27,261 nucleotides of DNA. Source: an uncultured Synergistaceae bacterium (GTDB taxonomy: Bacteria; Synergistota; Synergistia; Synergistales; Dethiosulfovibrionaceae). The stretch covers positions 1 through 27,261 of the forward strand of contig CABTYW010000023.1 of assembly GCA_902489135.1 (NCBI GenBank), given 5' to 3'. Shown in pieces: positions 22,590-27,261 of the stretch. Under the pieces are notes generated by a model. It saw only the letters and a list, made by a program, of their open reading frames with translations. It was not told where the DNA came from and did no database searches. A program made the translations under genes and the position numbers. The first letter of the stretch is position 1; the number at the start of each line of letters is the position of its first letter.

Positions 22590-23970
22590 TTAAATTATTG
22601 ATAAAAAAATTATAACACCGCTGTTTCCATATGGCAAAGGGCCGCCCAGCAGGCCGTTCAGAACGCGCACGTTGACGCTGCCGCTGAAAAGCATGTGATA
22701 CACGTTGTCAGCGCGCTGCAGGAGATCTGGCGGGAGCATGGCCGGATCCAGCTGGGGAAGTGTGCGTTCACACTTCCAGACGGTGCCCGTGAAGGAAACG
22801 AAGTGAAAAAAATGGTCGTCGGGCCATGCGGTGATGGCGCTGCCCGGCAGGACGAAGACTTCGCCGTCGTTGACAGTAAAAAACACGTTGCCGCGCTGGA
22901 TCTTGAACGGGTCTTTGCCTGTGACGGCAAGCTGGCCGGGGAACTTGTCAACGACGACGTCTTTCACGCGGATCCGGCCGTCGCCCTGAAGCAGTGTGGT
23001 CAGGCCGGAGCGGACTTTGCCCCGAAAATTGACTTCGCCGTTTCCGGCGATCTGGGCGGGAGGCGCAAATAGAGCCGCAAGGCGGTTCAGGTCAATGTTC
23101 GGCCATCCAGCTGCACTTCATAGACGCCTTTGCTCAGATCTCCGTTCGCTTTCAAATGGAATGCGCCGCCGCCGACTTCGAACTGTCCGCCGGGGACAGC
23201 CACTTTGTTCTGTCTGAAGGAGAACGGGATCGACAGATTGCTTACCGGCGTCTGCGCGGCGGTGAGAAGGGGAGACGTAAGCTTCCCGTTCAGGCTGATA
23301 TCGCCGCCGTTGACGTTGCCGTGGGCGGACAGGGAAATTCGCCCATCGACGACACCGGCCAGGGACGGATCCAGAGCGTCAACGTGAACGGAGGGCGCCG
23401 CGACGTCAAACACGCCTTTCAGTCCTTTTCTGAAATCGAGCGAGGACGTAATTTCGGGGCGGCGATCGCCCAGTGCGACTGAAGCCTTCACCGTGGCGCA
23501 TCCGCCTCTGAATGCGGCTGAAGCCTGGGGCTTCGCGATTTTGAAGCGTCGATCTGAATTTCTTCGCTTTCAAGCTCGGCGTTCATTTCGGGGTCTGCCG
23601 CGGAGCCTTTGACGAAAACGGCCGCCGTCACGTCGCCGGCGAATTTCATTGTGTTGGGCAGAATTTCCGTCAGCGCCATTTTTTCCACGTCAAAACGCAG
23701 GTCGAGCGACGAACGGCGCGTGCCGGGCAGCGTGACAGTTCCGCCTCCGCCGAAGGAGGCGTTCCCTTTGGTAAGCCCTGTGAGCTCGACGCGCATTTTC
23801 TCGCTGCCGCCGCTGACGTTCAGAGCGACTTCTTTAACGCCGAATTGCGCGGCGTCCAGCTTGTCGATATGGGAATCAAGACTGATTTCCGGCCTGGCCG
23901 TCGTGCCGCCCACGTGGAATGCGCCGTGAAACGTGCCGCTGACAGCGCCGCCGGCGCGCTTTACAGTCTG
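22590..23970 (-). pseudogene. TamB/AsmA-like envelope protein, frameshifted and truncated at both ends
   Basis: Three consecutive - strand frames read as one protein of repeated beta-strand style: RAGGAVSGTFHGAFHVGGTT, then LDFRKGLKGVFDVAAPSV, then VNFRGKVRSGLTTLLQGDG. TamB/AsmA-like proteins bridge the periplasm and help move lipids to the outer membrane, so this supports a two-membrane host. Frame breaks lie near 23533-23536 (one A lost from a run on the coding strand) and near 23096 (again one A lost). Adding one base at each restores a single frame across both joins. The N-terminal part is absent beyond about 23970, and the C-terminus stops at GGPLPYGNSG where promoter sequence begins, so about 430 residues of a much longer protein remain. 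It may be a decayed gene, or an intact gene with sequence errors. Confidence 0.65.
22609..22637 (-). promoter_or_regulatory. Sigma-70-type promoter for the secreted-protein/udp operon
   Basis: On the - strand, TTGCCA (22632-22637) and a perfect TATAAT (22609-22614) are separated by 17 bp. Transcription would begin near 22602, about 115 nt before the first start codon. The -35 box falls inside the end of the broken TamB-like frame. Confidence 0.7.
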
Positions 23971-24249
23971 AATGTTGGCGTCGTGCCAATGATGGCAGAA
24001 CTGGCCGCCCGCGTCATCGCCTCCGGCCAGTTCGAAAGCATCGCCGCCGCTCACCGCCGTCACACCGGCGAGCGCAGCCGCTTCGTGCGCGCCTATCTGC
24101 CCGACAAAATCTGCCGCGGCGGCGACGCCGACATCTTCCGCTGGGTGCGCCTGCCTGAGCGCTTCACCAGCGTTCAGTTCGAACAGGCGGCTCTGGCGCG
24201 GGGCGTCCGCGACGCCGCCGCGAGCTGGGCTGGCCGGAAACGACAATGA
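23971..24249 (+). pseudogene. C-terminal fragment of a MocR/GntR-type aminotransferase regulator
   Basis: From NVGVVPMMAELAARVIASGQ to FEQAALARGVR the frame matches the end of the PLP-dependent aminotransferase domain of MocR regulators (pattern MxxLAAxxIxxGxxxxIxxAHR, WVRLPExF, AxxRGV). Only about 80 codons are present. On the left it abuts the TamB-like gene of the opposite strand, and on the right the frame leaves the family after ARGVR and enters phage DNA, so the true fragment is about 240 bp. No start, DNA-binding domain or PLP lysine is present. It cannot be functional. Confidence 0.6.
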
Positions 24250-24401
24250 ACAAGTTCTGCGAAAAAGTGACAAACGTCGGCATGATTGCATGGCTCACAG
24301 TATCTCAAGCGCGTTATCTGATTACGGCTTTGGAAAAACTGAAGCGCGGCGGATACGGCGCGCGGAAGGAGAAGGGCTGTGGCATACAGCGAAAAAGTTA
24401 A
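24213..24401 (+). pseudogene. C-terminal remnant of a phage GemA/Gp16-like regulator
   Basis: The frame reads RRRELGWPETTMNKFCEKVT, then AWLTVSQARYLITALEKLKR, matching the end of Mu GemA-type proteins (LGW, a short spacer, WLT-x-x-x-A-x-x-[LI]IxAL). In Mu-like phages GemA modulates host DNA topology and early transcription. Only about 60 residues remain, because the upstream DNA belongs to the MocR fragment. The stop overlaps the terminase start by 23 nt. Confidence 0.6.
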
Positions 24402-25968
24402 AAAGGAAGCGCAGCGGCTCTGGCTGTCCGGCCACAGTGCGCTGGAAATCGCTGCAAAGGTAGGCTGCAACCCCGACACGATCAACGCATGGCGACATCG
24501 CTATCACTGGGACGTCGGCGAGGCCGACAGTTCGGTGCAGCATCTCAAAGAGAAAATGGCAGCCATCAGCGCCGACTCCGGCGAACTGAGCGACGCTCAG
24601 CTGCGCAAGGTCGATAAATTGTCAAAAGCGATTCGCCGCATGGAACAGTCGGTTCCCAAGGGACGGCTGAGAGGAACACGACGTCATAAAATGCCTTCGT
24701 TATCCGTTCAAACAATCGGCGACATCAGAACGAGGATCCTCGATCAACTCTATCCTTATCAACGGAAGTTCGTGCAAGATGAGGCGAGATTTCGTATCTG
24801 TCTGAAAGCACGCCAGACAGGATTTTCCTATTCATTGGGTGCAGAAGTTCTGTTGGGAGCGCTGACGCGCAAAGAGAATCAAATTGTGGTTTCGGCTTCA
24901 CAGGATCAGTCGGAGATTGTCCGCAACTACTGCATAAAATGGTGCAACGATCTAGGTGTGGAATACTTGGAAGACAAGGGAAATATCATCTTCCCCGGCG
25001 GCAGCACAGGCTATTTTCTCCCGTGCAACTGGCGTACAGTACAAGGATACACAGGCGATGTCTACCTGGGCGAATACGCATGGCACATGGCTCCGGCCAA
25101 AATGTGGCTGGCGGTGGTGCCGGCAATCACTGTCGGCAAGAAACGCTTGACGATAACGAGCACACCCTACACAGAGTACGACCGCTTCGGTGAGATTTGG
25201 ACCCAGCCGAGCAAATATCCGCGCTTCAGTCGCCATAAAGTGGACATTTACCGCGCCATTGCCGACGGACACCGTGTAGACCTCGAAGAATTGCGTGATC
25301 TGTTCGATGCGCTGACCTTTGCACAGGCCTACGAGTGCCGTTTCTTCGCCGATAAAATGTCTCTGCTGTCACCTGCCGAAGTGCGCGACGCTTTTCGCGA
25401 TGACGCGCTGGACATGAACACGTCGGCGGAACTCAACGGCGGCACGGACATCGGACGCTATCGCGACCTGACGGCAGTGATCCTGTCGGAGTTGCGCGGC
25501 GAGAAAAAAGAACAGGAAGTCTGGGTACGACACATGGATACGCTGGATAAAATGTCATTCCAAGCTCAGGAAGATTATATCGGTTCTTTGTTCGAGATAT
25601 ACAGAATCCGAAAGATGCGCATTGACCGCACTGGGATTGGAGCGCAAATGGCTGAAAATCTACAGATGCGCTACCCCGGCAAGGTGTCTGGGATCTGGTT
25701 TACGCGGGAAATCAAGGAACAGCTGGCATTAGGCGTGAAAAAACTGTTCGAGGGACGCCGGATACGCATCCCCAACGACCGAGATCTGACGATGCAACTG
25801 CATGCGATCCGGCGCAAGCCCACGGAAAAGGGGTTTACCTACGACACCGACCGCAATGAGGAGATCAAGCACGCCGACCTGTTCTGGGCACTGGCGCTGT
25901 CAGTGATGGATGCCGCAGGACAGCGGCGGGTGTTGACGCGAAGAAACATCTTGACGATAGGAGGATGA
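24379..25968 (+). CDS. Phage large terminase subunit
   Basis: Motor and nuclease that packages phage DNA into the head. The 529-residue protein starts with a helix-turn-helix (about 8-40: WLSGHSALEIAAKVGCNPDT), as in P2 gpP. The ATPase domain has the adenine/Walker A region LKARQTGFSYS (Lys143 to about 151) and Walker B GDVYLGEYAW, with Glu232 but Gly231 where aspartate is usual. The RNase H-like nuclease domain shows GGTDIGRYRDLT (Asp357), RIDRTGIGAQMAE (Asp416) and KHADLFWALALS (Asp500). GTG at 24379 has AAGGAG 7 nt upstream. The mix of P2-like N-terminus and Mu gp28-like core is common in Mu-like prophages. Full length. Confidence 0.88.
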   Translation: MAYSEKVKKEAQRLWLSGHSALEIAAKVGCNPDTINAWRHRYHWDVGEADSSVQHLKEKMAAISADSGELSDAQLRKVDKLSKAIRRMEQSVPKGRLRGTRRHKMPSLSVQTIGDIRTRILDQLYPYQRKFVQDEARFRICLKARQTGFSYSLGAEVLLGALTRKENQIVVSASQDQSEIVRNYCIKWCNDLGVEYLEDKGNIIFPGGSTGYFLPCNWRTVQGYTGDVYLGEYAWHMAPAKMWLAVVPAITVGKKRLTITSTPYTEYDRFGEIWTQPSKYPRFSRHKVDIYRAIADGHRVDLEELRDLFDALTFAQAYECRFFADKMSLLSPAEVRDAFRDDALDMNTSAELNGGTDIGRYRDLTAVILSELRGEKKEQEVWVRHMDTLDKMSFQAQEDYIGSLFEIYRIRKMRIDRTGIGAQMAENLQMRYPGKVSGIWFTREIKEQLALGVKKLFEGRRIRIPNDRDLTMQLHAIRRKPTEKGFTYDTDRNEEIKHADLFWALALSVMDAAGQRRVLTRRNILTIGG

Positions 25969-25971
25969 ACC

Positions 25972-26148
25972 GTGAACTGTCCGAAATGTCACGCGAGGCT
26001 CAATGTTGCACATACTGACGACCGCGGGAATGAGGTTATCCGTGTTCGCACCTGTCCGAACTGCCGGTACATCTGCCGGACACGGGAGAGCTTCCCCGGC
26101 GAGCCCAAGAAAGGCGATACAGGTGAAAAAGGCTCCGCTGCTGTATAA
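25972..26148 (+). CDS. com: Com-like small zinc-finger protein
   Basis: A 58-residue protein with two CxxC pairs, CPKCHARLN near the start and RTCPNCRYICRTRE 25 residues later, like phage Mu Com and other zinc-ribbon regulators. In Mu, Com activates translation of the mom DNA-modification gene; relatives often lie beside terminase genes without mom, as here. GTG at 25972 follows AGGAGG by 7 nt and comes 3 nt after the terminase stop. Zinc binding is expected from the cysteines; its target is unknown. Confidence 0.75.
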   Translation: MNCPKCHARLNVAHTDDRGNEVIRVRTCPNCRYICRTRESFPGEPKKGDTGEKGSAAV

Positions 26149-26443
26149 TCTCAGTGTGCTCAAATCGGAACGAACGCTTGAGGAGTTGGCGGAGCTTCTG
26201 AAGACAGCTCTGAGTAAATGCTGGAATCGGCAGACACGGGCGCTGTTGATGGAACTGCTGTCCGAAGTCCGTGCGCTGGGCGAACGTACCGCGGCGACGT
26301 CCGACGACGTCGACAGAATTGAAGAAAAGGCGGCAAAATATCTGGGCGTCGGACTTGCGGAAGCAGCCCGGCGCCCTGTTGCCGAAGGATTTCAAATTCC
26401 TATCAACATGGTTTGCACGGCGTTGGCATTGATTTTGCGCTGA
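26123..26443 (+). CDS. N-terminal half of MuF-type head morphogenesis protein (frameshifted)
   Basis: The frame from GTG 26123 reads PLLYNLSVLKSERTLEEL, later LGVGLAEAARRPVAEGFQI, then PINM, and stops at 26443 after a short unrelated tail. The helical content and order match the region that comes before the MuF core in longer head proteins. The MuF core continues in the next frame from about 26413. Adding one T to the TTT at 26412-26414 gives MVLHGVGIDFALKAP without a break. So this is probably one gene split by a one-base loss. It overlaps the Com-like gene by 26 nt. Alternatively it is a separate 106-residue protein. Confidence 0.55.
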   Translation: MKKAPLLYNLSVLKSERTLEELAELLKTALSKCWNRQTRALLMELLSEVRALGERTAATSDDVDRIEEKAAKYLGVGLAEAARRPVAEGFQIPINMVCTALALILR

Positions 26444-27261
26444 AGGCCCCCGATCTGTCAGCAATTGATCTGCTGCGCGAGGACGGGTTATATTGGATCG
26501 GCAGAGGATATGACCGTTTTGCCTCCGATGCCATCAGAAGATCGCTGTGGGCATACTACGAAAGTGGCGCGACGCGGCTACAGTTGGCCGAACATCTGGA
26601 AGACAGCTTAACGCAACTTGCTGAGCCGAAGATGAAGGGATATTTCAACCTACTGGCTGATCACTGGGTGGCTCGCACCAATGAACTCGGTCGCGTATCG
26701 GGCTACGAGGAAGCAGGCGTCGAGTACGTACAGGTCGTGGCGGTGCTGGACGCTCACACCACACAGATCTGCCGCTCCATGCACGGTCGCACCATCCCCG
26801 TCAAGGCCCTGTCGCGGCAGCGCGATCGAATCCTTCGCGCGGCTCAACAGCACGACGCCAACGCCATGAAAGCCGCCCAGCCCATGTTCAACGATGATAA
26901 AAAAGTGCCAATGACGAGCAAAACATCAGATCTGATCAATGAAGGAATCGGGCTACCGCCCTATCACTTCCGATGCCGATCGACGACAGTTGCCTATTTT
27001 CCGCCTCTCGAGTACCCCGAAAAAGTCTCGCAGTGGGCCATCGACGGCGAAGTTCCACATAAAGAACTGCCCAAGCTGCTTGATTATGCCATGAAATGCC
27101 ATTGGGGCAGGCATTTGACAGCATGGAAAAAAGCAAAGGGCGGCGATGGCATAAAACGTGCCGCCATGTTTTCGCACTATAAAGAGCATGGCAAAAACGA
27201 AATGCATGTTTCTCTCAGCGAGTACAACGAAAGGATCTCCTCTTTGATTCGACGTGCAGGA
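26413..27261 (+). CDS. MuF (phage Mu gpF/SPP1 gp7-like) minor head protein, runs off the window
   Basis: The frame is open from about 26323 to the window end and contains the MuF signature: ARTNELGRVSGYEEAGVEY, then VVAVLDAHTTQICRSMHGR, then GIGLPPYHFRCRSTTVAYF (the PPxHxxCRS ending). These minor head proteins enter the capsid or portal area during assembly. No ATG or GTG lies in this frame, and TTG 26413 has no ribosome site, which argues for a frameshift from the preceding ORF. After the core, the frame passes through KLLDYAMKCHWGRHLTAW into RAAMFSHYKEHGKNEM, the start of the toxin-like domain also found at 17734. No portal gene (DUF935 type) lies between the terminase and this gene. Confidence 0.8.
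   Translation, partial: MHGVGIDFALKAPDLSAIDLLREDGLYWIGRGYDRFASDAIRRSLWAYYESGATRLQLAEHLEDSLTQLAEPKMKGYFNLLADHWVARTNELGRVSGYEEAGVEYVQVVAVLDAHTTQICRSMHGRTIPVKALSRQRDRILRAAQQHDANAMKAAQPMFNDDKKVPMTSKTSDLINEGIGLPPYHFRCRSTTVAYFPPLEYPEKVSQWAIDGEVPHKELPKLLDYAMKCHWGRHLTAWKKAKGGDGIKRAAMFSHYKEHGKNEMHVSLSEYNERISSLIRRAG
27160..27261 (+). repeat. 102-bp direct repeat, copy 2 (window end)
   Basis: Identical to 17734-17835 and in the natural context of the MuF gene, since the frame is continuous from the left. This copy is cut by the window end. Confidence 0.97.

Noticed and set aside
1..27261. CRISPR array, tRNA, rRNA or insertion sequence
   Set aside because: I saw no regularly spaced repeats, no cloverleaf-like or rRNA sequence, and no transposase. 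The only long repeat is the 102-bp pair.

Overview
This looks like a complete assembled contig from a GC-rich anaerobic bacterium. The gene content best fits the phylum Synergistota (a Pyramidobacter/Cloacibacillus-like lineage), but that is inferred from protein style and operon layout, not from a database search. The first 22 bases are a leftover Illumina adapter. The last 102 bases exactly repeat an internal stretch, so the window probably ends where the contig ends.

Region 1 (25-15571, + strand) is one tightly packed operon for corrinoid uptake and anaerobic (early-cobalt) cobalamin synthesis. It starts with a 5'-truncated BtuC-like permease, followed by BtuD-like and BtuF-like proteins. 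Next come cbiL, a multi-pass membrane protein, cbiC, cbiD, a cbiE-cbiT fusion, cbiF, cbiG, cbiH, a cbiJ-sirC fusion, hemC, a cobA-hemD fusion, hemB and cbiA. Most neighbours overlap by 4-20 nt. hemB, hemC and cobA-hemD turn 5-aminolevulinate into precorrin-2; SirC gives sirohydrochlorin; the Cbi enzymes build the ring to cobyrinate; CbiA amidates it. Not in the window: hemA/hemL, a cobaltochelatase (cbiK/cbiX), cbiP, cbiB and the cobUST genes. A strong hairpin terminator (15583-15633) closes the operon.

Region 2 (15714-18458) holds a small glycine-zipper gene and the end of a P2/Mu-like tail operon (gpU, gpX, gpD) on the - strand. At 17733/17734 this is joined abruptly to the 3' end of a + strand phage MuF head protein with a toxin-like C-terminus, followed by a candidate immunity gene. 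Region 3 (18459-19082) is non-coding and AT-rich, with a repeated palindromic motif, a terminator and a parS-like palindrome.

Region 4 (19083-22637, - strand) is a host operon: two secreted proteins of unknown function followed by uridine phosphorylase, with a good promoter at 22609-22637. Region 5 (about 22590-24249) contains broken genes: a TamB/AsmA-like gene with two frameshifts, then a roughly 240-bp fragment of a MocR-type aminotransferase regulator. Region 6 (24213-27261, + strand) is the packaging and head-assembly start of a Mu-like phage: a GemA remnant, large terminase, a Com-like zinc finger, and a MuF head protein split by a frameshift and running off the end. Its last 102 bases reappear at 17734, so the full MuF-toxin gene and its candidate immunity gene can be reconstructed across the two places.

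The most interesting biology is this MuF polymorphic-toxin/immunity module and the CbiJ-SirC fusion. The main caution is that several joins (17733/17734, about 23970, about 24213) look like chimeric junctions, either assembly or amplification artefacts or real rearrangements. Three one-base frameshifts in short homopolymers may be sequence errors.
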